NCBI GenBank assembly: GCA_002794735.1
Contig: NBAZ01000005.1
Coordinates: 1,054,001 to 1,118,000, forward strand
Length of the DNA stretch: 64,000 nt
Direction of reading: 5' to 3'
DNA from: Pyrrhoderma lamaoense
Lineage: Eukaryota; Basidiomycota; Agaricomycetes; Hymenochaetales; Hymenochaetaceae
Shown: positions 9,965-22,936 of the stretch, piece after piece
Layout: the number at the start of each line of letters is the position of its first letter
Position numbering within the stretch: the stretch's first letter is position 1
Translations under genes and position numbers: made by a program
The notes under the pieces: model-generated
What the model was told of the DNA's origin: nothing
The model's input: only the letters and a program-made list of their open reading frames with translations
The model's database searches: none

Positions 9965-12900
9965 TCCGAATATACTGGTTCATTTTCCTTATTTTTATCA
10001 TTCTTTTCGCTTTTTCTGTTGACCCAGTCGACCTTCTTGTTTTACCCTGTTTAAGCGCTGGCTTTTGACTTTCTGACGATTCCAGGAAATCGATTACTGA
10101 CACTAATGCGTTGGTTCTTCCTCTCCACAATTCGCGTGCTCTAGCCCTTTCTCCCACCTTTCACGCTGAAACGATGTTATGACATGCTTGACAACCATGA
10201 TATATGGTCAATCCATGAGTTGTCTGGCTTGTGATATTTATCCAACCTGTGTACCCCACCTTCCCCGCATCTGACTCAATCTTCGATCGTTTCGTTGTTC
10301 CTTTCTTTCCTCATGTCCCTTTCTCCCTTGCAAAAAAAAACAAATTTATGGCGAATGGATTTTACTATTCCCTCCTCCTTCTTGTTACGTCGGATTAACG
10401 CGGTGGAGACAGATGCATGATCTTGCCCTCTTTTTCGTCTTGTTTATCTTGGCCCCCCTTTTTTTCTTCCCTTACAAAATAAACATAAACTGTACGCTAG
10501 TATGCTATACCTCTTTGTTCTCCGGTCCCCTTTCTTACGTCCCACCCTCTATTTTCTACTCTTTCTAATGTCTTGCTTTCCAGTGAAGTCTCGTGTATAA
10601 TTTAATGTGTTATCTTGTGCCCTAGCCAATATCTCCCTTCTATCTCTTTGTTTCCCTGCGTGTATTATTTACCCAGAGAGGGGATGGGATGGGGCGTCCC
10701 CACACGAACTAACACCACGCCTTTCTCTGAGATCACCAATCTCTCTTTCTCAAATCAATTTTTTGTGTTTCACGATTTATTCCGAGTCATATTCACTCTT
10801 TCGGAAATGTAAGTATTTATCATCAAAAATTTCCCCCTTTATTTTCTTAAACACGTGGGGATTACGTCAATTAGACGTGGACATCCCCTTTGATTTGTCA
10901 TTCTATTTTACTCTTTCCTTATCTCTACCCAAATATATAGATTGGGAAAGAGAGAAGAATATTATATCAATCTTATCTCTCTTTTCATCGAGTATTGAAG
11001 CATGGATGTGCTTGTTTCTTTTATTCTTATTCTTACTCTTATTATCACCAGAATCAATGACGAAACCAAGGATGGATAATCATGTCAAGCGCGTGCATCA
11101 TGTCCTTTTGATTAATTATTAATAACTATAAACTGAAGAAGTAAGACAGAACTCTCTAATTGAAAACTGACATCATGGATATATCATAACCCGACTAATC
11201 ACTAAGCCTCATTTACCGAGGTAATGCGCCCGAGAAGAAAGAGAACTTTATTCCAAATTTGGAGCGCCAATTATAAGCTAGCGTTCTCCCCTCCCTCCTC
11301 AAGCAAATTAGATACATTCATATTGATATATATATGCCTATGTTACTACAAGTCTAAGAAATTTGTGTAACTCGAAAAACAAACACGAAAAAAAAGAGAT
11401 TCTTCAAGAGAGATATCGATCACTGAAGGTCGAAATGAACTTGTAGAAAAAACCATAAAGGAAAAAAGGAGAACAAGAAAGAGTTAAATTACATACTGTC
11501 CACATTTTATCTCTTTTTGTCTCTCGACTTTCGTGTAGGATAATTCATGTGGATGACCATAAGGTTTTTGTTTATGGATTATATTTCAAAAGTATGTATA
11601 TTGATATTAATGTAGCTCTTCCTTCATTTCTTTCTCACCTTTATTCCTTTTTCGCACCTTGAGCTCTGCGATCTCGCATTCACACTACAACTTAGCTTTA
11701 CTCACCCCAAAATTATGTTGTGTAATAAGCAAACTGAGAATGCCGATGTCACGGGCTAACATGGGCGTGAAAACGCCTTCGTTGATACTGCTATGATTAA
11801 TATTGTTATTACTTGCCAAGCCCGTGACTAGATTCACGAAAATGAAGTGCTAAAAAGAAACTCTAATTTACTACTGTCAATAATACGTGTAAGTGCAAGT
11901 AAATGCTTATTCTTTCATGCTTCTCAGAGATCCACATATTGGAGATCAGATCGGAAGATGAGCTCACGTACAGACGGGCAATAAAACAGATAAAAGCGAA
12001 CTTCGCACCAAAACCACATTCTCGTTCGCTATTTATGGTGTGACAAGTATTTCTCAACATCCCCGTATTCGTGCAAGAATGAAAGGCCGTACGATATAAG
12101 TAGACACTTATGTAGTTAATCGGTACTAATATAGGTCTCAGATACGTTCCAAGACCAAACCACCAATAGCCAAGATAAATTTTCAAACTCAAGCAGAGAA
12201 ACACGCTGGCACCTAAAATTTTTTTCTGTCAATCGCCCCATACGGCTAACTTTCTCGATCAACAAAGTCAGTTGTATTACCAAAACCTAAAAAAACTTTT
12301 GAGCAGAAAATTTTTAAGAAGTCACAGCTGTTTCACAGTAGCAGATCATCACCTCTATTGATCGTGTGCCTAATGAGTATATGAAGAATGCAAAAAGGAT
12401 ACCGAGGACTGAAACGAATGAGTAAAATGTGTTGCAGATTGGAATGTTTATGTGGAGTGCTTGACTTTATATAATGATGGGACAGTAATGTGCGAAAATA
12501 GTGTGAGAAAACGATGTCTGTATAAGGCATGAAGTAACTGTCACATAGTTGATAGAAAAGCAATCGTCGAATTAGACGGGAGCCGCTGTACAATACAAAG
12601 GGAACTAGTGTTTGATTGGGGTTGATAAGATGTGACAGTCAAGCGAATGTAGATGATCAAAAACAAAGGAAACGAACAGCTATTATGATAAAAATTATAG
12701 AAAATCAAAACAGGTAATGCACTCTATTCTTCAGTTCGGATTATAAAGAAAGAAAAGATCGATGTGAACGTGCGGAACGGCCAAATGTATCTGCAGTATA
12801 CGTTGATGTCGTCATTTCTTGTGTCAGCCGGGAAACACTATAAAACATCAAGAAATAGATGAGTAAAACACGGAATAATTGCTAGAAATGAAGATATTGT

Positions 12901-13010
12901 GCCGATGGTCCGCGTCAGCGAGTCTATCAGTTTTTGTAAACCGGGAAAGATAGGAATCTACCTACGAGTGATAACTGCGATGGCTTCGGCTCGGGTATAC
13001 ATGGGCGTCG
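9965..13010. other. gene-free 3-kb spacer between convergent genes
   Basis: The first kilobase is strongly pyrimidine-rich on the + strand, as expected for a long 3' UTR or downstream tract of the bHLH gene. The rest is AT-rich. The open frame at 10607-11122 is translated low-complexity pyrimidine sequence and was rejected. No tRNA or conserved coding exon was recognised. Confidence 0.5.
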
Positions 13011-13636
13011 TCATCTGGGTGCGAGAGATGAGAGCATAAGGCCCTGGACGAGTTCGGGTTTCCATTGAAGACGTTTTGACGCCTCGGCGAAGTCGACCCA
13101 TTCGCGTCGTCGCTGGTGCTGTTCTAACCAGTTATCGTTGAGCGACTGTGCGTCAAGCTCGTAGAAGTGAATCGTCGCGCTTGTGCCATTTACAGTGGTC
13201 ACGAAGCGTGTAACTATGCCCTGCACGCCCGCTATCAATCATTACATTGAGAGTGGGGGAAAGAGAAGGAGAAGCGGGGGCGAAGCTCGTGAGATGGGCG
13301 GGGACGGGAAGAGGAGCAAAGGGTGAGACCTTCTTCCAAAGCTTCGCGAGACGTCGCCGCTTCAAGCGACACGTCTGACGATTCCAAACCTCCTTTGGGC
13401 ACTGGCAACGGAGCACAGTGCAAGTGGGAAATAAATACGTGTTAATAGCCGGTAGAAATTGAAAAGAGATGAGAAAATAGTGAGTAAGGTGTTCTTGATA
13501 TGAGAAAGAGCCAAAATCACTTACAAACCCAACTGTCTGGGTGCTTTCTGCTGGTGACCACGAGAACTTTCCCTGATGCACGCGCAATGGGGATCGCGCA
13601 GCAAACGATACGAGGTGTTGATCGGTTTTTGCTCAT
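13011..13636 (-). CDS. DDP1: diphosphoinositol polyphosphate phosphohydrolase (Nudix)
   Basis: Exons 13636-13525, 13401-13330 and 13231-13011 give 134 residues. Enzymes of the Ddp1/Aps1/DIPP group hydrolyse inositol pyrophosphates, diadenosine polyphosphates and polyphosphate. The Nudix box spans two introns: exon 1 ends in KHPDSWV, exon 2 supplies LPKGGLESSDVSLEA and REALEE, and exon 3 begins AGV. Spacing equals yeast Ddp1 (one residue longer than the textbook Nudix box), with Asp in place of the first Glu. The ending REWVDFAEASKRLQWKPELV matches the family. Phases agree throughout. S. pombe aps1 is the same family; the symbol is by homology. Confidence 0.88.
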
Positions 13637-14551
13637 TTGAATTTTCCGGGTAGAGTGAGAAAAAGAGAGAAGAAAGAGTTCGAAGGAGAAGAAACAAAAA
13701 TCAAAGTGGCACCCAGACTGACCACGGAAGAGAGAAAGACTACGTCAGTATGGATGAAACAACAAGCACCGACAGACAAACTAAGTAGCAGCTGGCTATG
13801 CGGGACCTTATTTTTTCAAGAGTCGCCCGCACAACACTACTTTTAGGCGAAGTTGGAGTGGTGCCGTGTCACTGGATTATAGTGTCTTAGCTTGATGATC
13901 TGGCTAGCGAGAAAACAGTTATTTCCAGATATTCAAAAGGAGTAAGAAAGCAATCGTTTGACAAGAGACCAGTGAGGATTGTAAGAGGAAAGGTGAGTGT
14001 TGAGAGAAGAGATATCAAACCAAGGTATAAAGCTGAGCGTGGCTTGAGAAGATGTGGGTAAAGAGAACTCACGGTTCAGACGGCTTTATAGATCTGAGAA
14101 AGGCACCCAAAAAAATAGCGCGTGACTTTTGAGTGTGAGAGGGGGAGGGGAGGGTGAGGGTTGAGAGCAAAGGAGGGGAGAACGGATTCGGATCTGGAGA
14201 GAGGGAAAAAGGGAAAGCGGCGACAGAAAAGGATGAGCAAGCGGCAAGTCCGCCATCAGCTTAGCTCATCCATGCACGTTCGATAGCTGTGCCTCATGGA
14301 CACTCCCTTTGGGTGTAACTAACTCTAATATATTCATATCCAACGAATAACCACAATAATTTACATCAGCTACTACGTCCTGGTCTCTCTTCCCTTATCA
14401 GCGCCCAATTCATTCATTCCACCTACATCATCACCATCATCGTTATCGTTTTAGTACAAAAGAAGAAGAAAGAATATTTAAAAAATATTAAAAGACGGAA
14501 ACGGCCATATCAGTACTCTTTTCCGACTACTATTTATTCAGCCAGAATCAC
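13637..14551. other. spacer upstream of DDP1 and downstream of the ZIP gene
   Basis: Contains the DDP1 promoter. A purine-rich tract on the + strand (about 14130-14240, GA/GGGAGGGGAGGG-like) reads as CT-rich relative to DDP1. No gene was supported. Confidence 0.45.
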
Positions 14552-17151
14552 TCACGCAACCATAAACATACAGCCCACCCCGATAGCCATGGCCAGGAAC
14601 TGTGATCAGTCAATCCCTATCGTCAGTCTCTCGTACAAAACAAAAGCTATTCCGGAAATTGCCGTGCCTACCTCTCTTATTGCCTGTTTTACACTCTTAC
14701 TCTCTTGTAGAAGCCTGTGAAGATTGATACCCCCAATTCGTGTTGTTAGTCACTCATCAGCGGCCGTCAAGAATAGAATAAATATTTGAAGAGGCGGCGT
14801 ACGTGGGTAGGACGGCAACAGCCCCAATATACATGAACCCCCGGCAACGAACGGAATTACCTGGTTCAACGGCATTGTTTGATAACACATTTAAAGCGAC
14901 AAGTTGTTCAAGTATCATGTCAGTCAGATCAAGTGGCAGCGGAGACAGCAAATGCGCCGATTTATTATGCAAATAATAAACATCAGGATAAACTTCTGAA
15001 ATAGGTCCTCGAAGGAAGGTACGTCACGTACTAGATCAGCGAGTTGGACAGAAGTCCCTAGTAAACCAGAGGCTTCCTGACGCACTGCAGCAGCAAGGTC
15101 GTGTATTTCAGACATCTCATGACCGCTAGCGCCAGACGCGGATACATTATGGATTGCAATGCCCATGAACGTGCTTCAAGATCCACCCATGATCCGTCGA
15201 AATACGGAAGATACGCCGAGTACAAAAGTAGTTGCCAATAGCCAATTGAACAAAGATCAAGGAACGTTGGGGATAATCCAAGTAAGATCATCGAAGTTAA
15301 TGATAACCGAGAAGAACAACAGTACTATTACAAGCTGGGTTATACTGTATGCAATGAAAGAAACTTACCCAATCTAAATGGCATTTGGACGGGCCCGACA
15401 AGAAGATTGATGATTTTCCCCAGACAAAGAGCAGATGGTTATGAACTCAATTATACTAATTCAAGGATGGAATACATACAAAGGCTCCGACGGCAGTAAT
15501 GTATTGGCTTTGCATTGCCTGACGTTTAGAGAATCCAGAACGGACTAGAATAGAGTAGTCTGCGATCTCGTGGGGAATCTCATGAGCAAAACATGCAAGA
15601 GTCGTGGTCGCCCCAATCAAAGGTGAGGAGTAAAATGACGCCGCCATGCTGTATGATCGTAGTACATCGTCAAGGGGACATACAAGGGGAGATTCAGGGA
15701 AAGGGTTTAGAAAATCAATGATGTACCACAGCATATATGGTACGTATGGACATGGAGAAGATTAGAACACAATCATCGATTTCAGCGCAATGAAAAACTC
15801 ATGAAAAGAAATCGAGCACATACGCCAAGCCATCTGTTCTATAGCACAAGTCAAAGTATCAGTTTTTTTTTTTTTTTTGAAAACTATCAACATAGAAACA
15901 ACAAACATGTTATGAACAAAGTCACCAAACAAATTAAGGTATGCAGATAATTTTGAAGGACCGGTTGCCTTCTTATCGTCATGTTCATGTGCTATTTCTC
16001 CATTAGTCTCATTTGACTTTTCAGAACGAGAACGGAGGCCTTCTTGGTTAGTCAATGAAACGCCTGAGCTATGACCGTTACCCGTTGAATTATCTGAAAG
16101 TGAGTGTGAGTGCGAATGTGAATGACCACCTTCGCCTTCGTCCCCCCGAGGACACGAAGAGTCTTCTCCATGAAAAAGAAGGATGCAAAACCAACAAAAA
16201 TACCTAGCCTGGACGGCAGATGGAGAAAGTTAACACTTTGGTATTTGTCATAAGATCAAGGCAAGTAAAGTACCCTATGAGAATATTTCGCTTTTCTTCA
16301 ACCATAATAATATGAACACCCGGATCCTGGTGCTCTCCCATAAATGAGTGTGGGACAAGATGTAAGAATACGTCAGATAGTAAGCCCCCCGTCTAGGAAT
16401 GTTGATTTCTCAGATAAGACCCTTGTTAATAGATATATGTGTAGATTTACAGCAAAGGCAGTCATGGTATTCAGCGTATCGGGACTGATCTGGGAAGGAA
16501 TGACAGCGAGTATAAAGTTCGGGACACTTGGAATTCCAGGATGATTTCAGTGTTGATATTAAAGTTGAAAGCTTGCCAACGCAGTCTTACGAGCTTATGT
16601 AGAATGTTCCCAATACTATTGTTCATTTTACTGTTAGTAATCTACCATGTAATTTACTCTTCAACTCAGAAAGCCTACCAGCATTCCAACCCGCATTTTC
16701 AAACGGAAACAAAACTGCAAAAACCTTGCGCATGATTGGAGACGCGCCCGCTTCGGCCTCTTCCTTGACGGTGCTCAAAAGTTTCACAGCATCACACTTC
16801 TGAATATCCTCGGTCTATACACAACACAAGTGAGCAGAACAGCACATTAGTTTCTGTGTGTTGTAAGCTATAATTAATAAGGCAAAGCTTCCGAGACGCG
16901 TCACAAATTCTTTTTTCAGCTCAGACTTTTTCTTTCCATCTTAGACATGGCCCTCCACGTGACGGCTTGGACTGTTTACCGGCGCCCGTAGATGGAGCGT
17001 GAGGACGTACCGTGACGGCTACAAGTGAGCTGGCAGTTGAGCTGTCCACTTCAACGTTGTCATTGGACACAGTTGCCGATACGAGCAAAATACAGAGGCT
17101 GAATGAGAGAACAATGAGCAGACACCGTCGAGAAAAAAGCCGGGAGTACAT
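14552..17151 (-). CDS. LIV-1 family ZIP zinc transporter (ZIP7/YKE4-like)
   Basis: Thirteen exons on the - strand: 17151-17011, 16814-16679, 16615-16591, 16526-16451, 16392-16274, 16208-15907, 15838-15824, 15648-15480, 15373-15369, 15173-15032, 14860-14803, 14714-14672 and 14599-14552. The product is about 426 residues. An N-terminal signal-like helix is followed by DVFLHLVPHSFMGEH, a His/Ser-rich cytosolic loop (HSHSHSHS), the pore helix with HNITDGLAM and the LIV-1 signature HEIPHEIADYS. The end is FMYIGAVAVLPTLLQE. The first five residues of ITDGLA come from a 15-nt micro-exon and IG from a 5-nt micro-exon. Two exons are one base short at G-runs (near 16142-16147 and 14838-14842). Total length agrees with exactly two missing bases. 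The family moves Zn2+ into the cytosol, commonly from ER/Golgi. Confidence 0.85.
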
Positions 17152-17425
17152 GGAGGTCGAATGTGTACCTGTTCGGTCGGAAATAACTTTGACGTGTCTA
17201 TGTCCGATAAAGGTAATTGATTCTCGTGAGATACTTATCAGATTATAAGGTGATCTGATCCTCTTCTTCATTTATCGTTTATTACTCATAATTATCCTAT
17301 TCGAATCTCCTTGTGAACGTCTATAGCATAGTCACAAACTAGTTCTGTGATTGGCGAAAACTGTCCGTGTATTAATAAACAACGATCTAATGGATATGGT
17401 GACTCGATCTTAGTCGGTGATCATC

Positions 17426-18314
17426 ATGCACAGTATCGAGGATTATCCTAATAATGCAGAGAGAAAGGTACTGATTGCGGCTGAAAAGCTAATGGAAGAG
17501 GCTATGTCAAGATACGATCCTTCTCACGATGTTTATCACGGTCCGTATAGTTCTTTACTTTAAGGATCTATTTAACTCATTCCTGTGATGGATCTAGTAC
17601 AACGTGTCCGAAAAACGGCGCTTGCAATAGCCAGAAAATTATCGGTCTCAGTCAAAGTGGACATGATAGTCGTTGAACTTGCAGCTTTGCTCCATGACGT
17701 TCTTGACAAGAAATACGTTTCTAAGGAGCTTGCTGCCGATCCACTTGCCTTCTTCACACCTTTCTTCGAAAGCATACAAGACGACATTGATCTGTTCAAG
17801 AATGGGCGTGCGGTTCTGATTGTGGATATTGTAAGCAACGTATCTTGGAGTACTGAAAAACGATTACGTGCCGAGGGCGCAATTACTCATTGGCATGAAT
17901 CGTGTATTGAATTGCATTGTGTCCAAGATGCCGATAGGTTGGATGCGATAGGTGCTTTCGGTCAGGCACCATATATAGAATATATATAGTATCACCCGTA
18001 CTGATACAGTTTGCTTATCAAATTCAAGGAATAATGAGATGCTCAGCATTCAGTTGCGTAGCCAATCGGCCTCTCTATGTTCCTCCGGAGGATCATACCT
18101 TCGACCAATCTGCCATAGGCCACTTCCATGACAAGCTATTAAAAGTCAAGGAGTGGCTAAAGACGGAGCCAGGAAAGAAGCTAGGAGATGAACGGCATAA
18201 GGTCGTACGTATTTCATTATATCTCTTCTCAAACATATCTGTGACAAGAAGCACTCGTAGATGATCTCTTTTCTAGACTCGTTGGATTCTGAGTATAACT
18301 GCTTAAAAGTTTGA
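17426..18314 (+). CDS. HD-domain metal-dependent phosphohydrolase
   Basis: Exons 17426-17540, 17598-17960, 18029-18204 and 18261-18314 give 235 residues. The HD-superfamily ligands are in order: SHDVYHVQRV (first His), ALLHDV (HD pair) and DADRLDAIGAFG (distal Asp). The length and the LDAIGAFG and RPLY segments match the uncharacterised YedJ-like HD proteins found in bacteria and fungi. The substrate is unknown, perhaps a nucleotide or phosphate ester. The start is the ATG just upstream of the first helix. The donor at 17961 (GTCAGG) is weak, but the phase and the conserved AFG junction support it. Upstream, 274 bp separate it from the divergent ZIP gene. Confidence 0.82.
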
Positions 18315-19575
18315 TGAAATTAGACTGTTCTTTAATGTACTAACATTCAGCCGTTATCACATGACCTTAAAAATGCAACAAGAATTTCAAACAATCATGC
18401 ACAGTCTGGAAATATGATGAACTTGTCATGACTCGTACGCCGTGATGTACTAATATTGATGACTGGGAGAAACCCATAAGTAGAATCTTACTGTTCGATG
18501 TCTACTGGCTCAGCCTTCTCCCTGCTACTTCGTGATATGATCCCCAGTCTGTAACACCGTTTTAAATCGGCCAAAGCACCGACCATCATATTAGAACTCA
18601 AATGAATATATACAGTACTCGACTACTAGAAAATATATCTACTCGAAAAAGTAGTGTAAGGGGTATCATGTTCACAATCATCTCTTCAGTTTTCGATCCG
18701 TCAATTTACCCATCTGAAAGTTTACAATATCTTTTGGTAATTCGGATAGACTGAAAAATAATCGATTCCATGAGTAGTCTAGGCACCACTTTTTATACGC
18801 CTTGAATAGCATGTCTTTTTTTGTAATCCATACACCTTGGGTAGTGATTAATATGCTGTAAGAATCCCTCATCTGCTATTCTTACTCACGCTTGTGCACC
18901 TTTTCCTGGACATCAGGGCTTCTATGCGGTAGTTCTGCAGGAAGACAGCCAAACACTCATACTGTCTGCTTGGTTGATAACCTATACTAACGATCCTCCC
19001 CCTTCGACAAAAGCATAATACTTCAAAGAATAGATGAAACAACACTTAAAAAGTAAGTCACGGGATCGTATTAGTGAAAAACAGCAGCGTATCAATGCTG
19101 TTCTAGTGATTTTCATATTGCGTGGATTTTGGCATAAGAAGCAGATTCTGTATAAAAGATCAATCAATGACCATATGAAAATCCCAAAACGCCATTTTAA
19201 AGTGTTCCCTTTGATACTGATGGGAATGGACCATATGGATTGAGATCAGATAAAATTATTGCATAGACAAGTAACGGTCAACTTCAAATCAAACAAGGAG
19301 TCCCCGATGGGCGTACTTATCAAATTCACTCAAGAGGGAATGGATATCTAGTAGATAGCATATATAGTCGAAGGGATGACGAGCCTTCGAGGTAATGTAC
19401 TTATCACCTCTGAGTCTCATATAATATACATTGCTTCAGCGAACCCACTTCATTGATGGTACATGTTAGTGGTTCGCCAACATGATCCATCGTTTTAGCA
19501 TTTACGTGTTAGAACCACAGGAATAGATAGAGACAACGAAGACAGATCCTAGCCACGAGATATCTCATATCATCA
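18315..19575. other. gene-free spacer
   Basis: AT-rich 1.26-kb spacer between the 3' ends of the HD gene and RFC5. Short open frames (for example 19034-19243) have no coding character. Similarity to the left window edge begins only at the RFC5 stop codon (19576). Confidence 0.5.
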
Positions 19576-21147
19576 CTAGAAATCGTCCATATCAAAGTTG
19601 AAAACAAAATGCTGAAGACAGTAAGATTAGAGGACATCAGTGTCTCAGATATTCATACACTCACCTTGTACAAACTCATCACTTTGATCACCCACGCTTC
19701 AAGATGAAAGATCTTCTTATTTCCGAGCCGCATACGAACCTCCTATTAACCATAGTCAGTACAAGTGCTTCTAATCATCGCAGTATCCATCTCACATAAA
19801 ACGCTGCCCACTCTATCACATCACTCTTAATTTCTTCATCCACCCTCTCTACTATCCGTTCAGCTATCGTCTGCACCACCTATCAGCATCCAAAGTAGTC
19901 TACCATCTTCCACAAACAGCTTACTTTTAAAATAACCGTCGCAGGAATACAGTGACTCAGTAGTTCATATAGTTTTGATCGCACTTCCATCACACGTCCT
20001 GGTGTCTGTTCTTGGATAATCATATCAGCAACCCTGTGGCAATACATCTCCCAGTCAGGTTTCGCTATTGAGATCGGTCCAGAAAGGTCTGGTCTGAGTA
20101 CAATGCCCATCAATCGCTAATCCGACATCCAAAGGTCAAATAGACTTACGATTGCATCTTCAGTGCTTCCAGTACAAGGACAGCCTTCCTCAAATTCCCA
20201 CCAGCATCTCGTGCAATCGACAAACATGTATCAGGTGGCAGGTCAAATCTCTCCTTCTTCGCAACATGCTCCAAACACTTCTGGATCTCCATCTCACTCG
20301 GCGCTGCTACACGCATCAGAAGACATCGACTCTTGATGGGAGCAATCAGCTTCGACGTGCTGTTTGCACATAAGATAATCCGCATATTCGACATGTACTT
20401 TTCCATTGTCCGACGAAGGGCAGCCTGTGCATCTCGGGAGAGTGAGTCTGCCTCATTGATGACGACAACTGTGTGACACAATCAATACAAAGATCAAACA
20501 GAGGTGTAGTATCAAGTACCCTTGAATTTCTGTCTCGCATTCAGATCCACTTGCTGAGTTTGAGCTATCTCCTTCAGAATCTCTTGGATCACCACGCGGT
20601 CATATATTCCTACATCACTACATAGGAAAGAGCTGTAGAATGGGTAGTGTATAGCAAAGGAGTGAAATACACACCTTGGAGTAATCTCAATATGATAGTT
20701 ACTCTGCACAATATTGACATCCAGCTTCCGTCTAGAAGGTGTCAAGAATACTCGTTGGTCGATTTTGAGCTATTTACATCAGATGAATACATTTCACTCG
20801 ACTCATTATAGCAGTGCAGACTCACCTTCTCAACACCATTTCCATAGACTTGTCTTAAGGTGCATGCTATGCGAGTCTTCTTTCCGGCCCCACTTGGTCC
20901 ATAGAATAGCATGTGAGGAAAGTCACCGCATGCAGCCTAGACCCACCCAGATCATTTGTAAGTACTGGAGACAAAGAAACAGGACAGATTGCAGGTACAG
21001 ACCAGTGATCGGAGACGAGCAGAAAGACCGTCATGATAATGTAACTCGTCGAGAGTACGTGGACGATACTGAAGTCAATTAGAGCGTCAGAGATAGTCGT
21101 AGATGTAACCTTTAGTCGACTCTCACTCTGTCTACCCAGAGAACCAT
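19576..21147 (-). CDS. RFC5: replication factor C subunit 5 (clamp loader, human RFC3 orthologue)
   Basis: Ten exons: 21147-21127, 21068-21003, 20936-20826, 20769-20675, 20617-20520, 20468-20150, 20093-19925, 19879-19796, 19742-19665 and 19611-19576. They encode 358 residues with every phase consistent. RFC opens the PCNA ring and loads it at primer ends. [14 protein letters not shown] starts the AAA+ domain. The Walker A is GPSGAGKKT (about 42-50), the Walker B is VVVINEAD, and the sensor/arginine region has [29 protein letters not shown] and GNLRKAV. The C-terminal collar ends FDMDDF. In this subunit the canonical Walker B DE is replaced (here NEAD), as in other orthologues. A second copy of the last four exons lies inverted at 1-406. 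Confidence 0.93.
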
Positions 21148-21336
21148 TTTTACTGGATTATTGAGATCAGAATTTAGGAGTGGAAATACGGTACTTGGAA
21201 ATCAGAAATTGGAAATTGGAAGAGGACACGCGTGACTATTCGCGTCAGTCACCTCCATCATGTCACCCTCACAAATATCCACAAACAGATGCCATGTTCA
21301 GCCACACTGTACTTCACAATGCTAATGATTAAAGTA

Positions 21337-22853
21337 CTATCTACTGCTACTTGAGTGAAAGTCCATGAGCTCCCATATCACTATCCGATTATCATGAGAT
21401 CCAGATGCCAGCCATCGACAACGCCTTAGTTTCTCACCCTCTGTCAATTCATCCTCCGAATCCTCCTCGACAATGTCGGTCGTCGTTGGGTGTGAATGTG
21501 CAAACGACAGAGCAGGACAGCTCTTCGTATGATATGAGAGTGTCCCGAGTGGCTTGAGTGATTTGGTAGAGAATAGCCGAATCCTGTTGTATGATCAGTA
21601 AAACAAAGGAGATACCCAAGTAATAGCGTTGGCCACTTACTTTCCATCCCATCCACCTACTGCACACACCCTCCCATCTGAACGAAGAGCAATCCCTCCA
21701 TTACCTGCATGTTTTATTCTATGCTTCGAGAATCGATCCTCACCCTCATCCTCGCCCTGAGTAGCTTCGGTGAATCCATTAATTTCATCTCATTGATGCA
21801 TAGAACGCTCACAAACAGCTTGTAATATCCAACAATGTGGTCTGCAGACACTGTTAGAGCAAATGAGTGATCCGAAGAAACTACCATCGACATCACTGTC
21901 TAGATATGAGCACTTGTCCATGCAGTCATTTCATTGGGAAGCGTACCAGATTCAACATGCAGTCTTGTCTTCCACAGACATTCCCATCCAATCCCTTCAA
22001 TTGTCTTGTCCGTCGCAGCAACACACCGACGAAGTATTACTTCTCCACTCTCATATGTGCACAATAGATGTAGTCTGTCCGACTTGCGAAACAAGTGCAG
22101 TGCCATCAGAATTCCTGTAACAAACTCTTAGATGACAATCGAAACGATAAAATGCTCATTGCGCATAGAGTCTACCTGTCTTCGCATTTCCTCTTCCATC
22201 GCCCTCCAATTCCCAGCTCTTCATTCCGATCTCAGGTGAGTCCACTTTCCCAATTGCTGCATGCAATCGTGTACATGAGGGAAGTAACCAGATATCTGCC
22301 TGTCATTTTCTTTATCAACTTCAAACCAGCAACTGAGATACAATATAGAATATTCACCACAGAGGACTCAATCAGATTCGGGAGGGCAATGAGAGCATTA
22401 TCCCCCACGGGGAGCAATGAGAACCGACAGAAATTGAGGGCATTCACATCGAGTGAGTATCGGAGCTCCGGTACAGGCAAATCCAAGCTCGATGCCGTAT
22501 CGCCCACCGACTGGACGGTGACCACGCGTGCCCATACATGCAGCTTGTTGTCACGGCCGTGTCTGGTTTCAGTTCAGCATCCTGAGATTTGTGGACATGA
22601 AAGATGGTTCTAGACGAGACGCACGTTATGATACTTGTATTCCACTCTTGTGCGCCGAGGATGCTGTCTGTATGCGCCTTCCAAGACGCAATTGGCCGAG
22701 TGTCCTTGTGGATGTGACGATGACGGTGCCCGAGACGTCTCCGGAATATAGCCTCTCGTTGTCATTGGAGAACGAGACGGTATTGACATTGGCCGCATGA
22801 ATGCGTAAGACGTGTGATGGAGATGGCGGTGGCGGATGCTTTGTGGATTGCAT
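21337..22853 (-). CDS. ASA1: ASTRA complex WD-repeat subunit Asa1 (GNB1L-like)
   Basis: Exons 22853-22625, 22562-22361, 22299-22176, 22114-21947, 21895-21813, 21756-21641 and 21583-21337 give about 389 residues. Asa1 works in ASTRA/TTT, which helps PIKK kinases fold and assemble. The N-terminal blade has VLRIHAANVNTVSFSNDNERLYSGD, seen in parts, then SWKAHTDSILG and ITHGRDNKLHVW. The C-terminal blades include GGIALRSDGRVCAVGGWDGK and WLASGSHDNRIVIWEL. Exon 1 is one base short near 22694-22700, between VIVTSTRTL and the RPIASWKAH segment. The start shown is the last of four in-frame ATGs (22928, 22907, 22886, 22853); the first lies only 8 bp from the opposite gene's ATG. Confidence 0.82.
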
Positions 22854-22936
22854 GGTGGATGAAGACGTCGAAGACGATGATGACATCCGCGACTTTCCCA
22901 CTGTCATAACAGAATCGTTCTTGACCATCGACTACG
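22854..22936. promoter_or_regulatory. very short bidirectional promoter
   Basis: At most 83 bp separate the ASA1 start (-) from the type II membrane-protein start (+), and less if an upstream ASA1 ATG is used. Both promoters must overlap here or extend into the neighbouring coding sequence. Confidence 0.4.

Noticed and set aside
10607..11122. 171-codon + strand frame, hydrophobic
   Set aside because: Translation of a pyrimidine-rich 3' flank; Leu/Ser/Phe low complexity.
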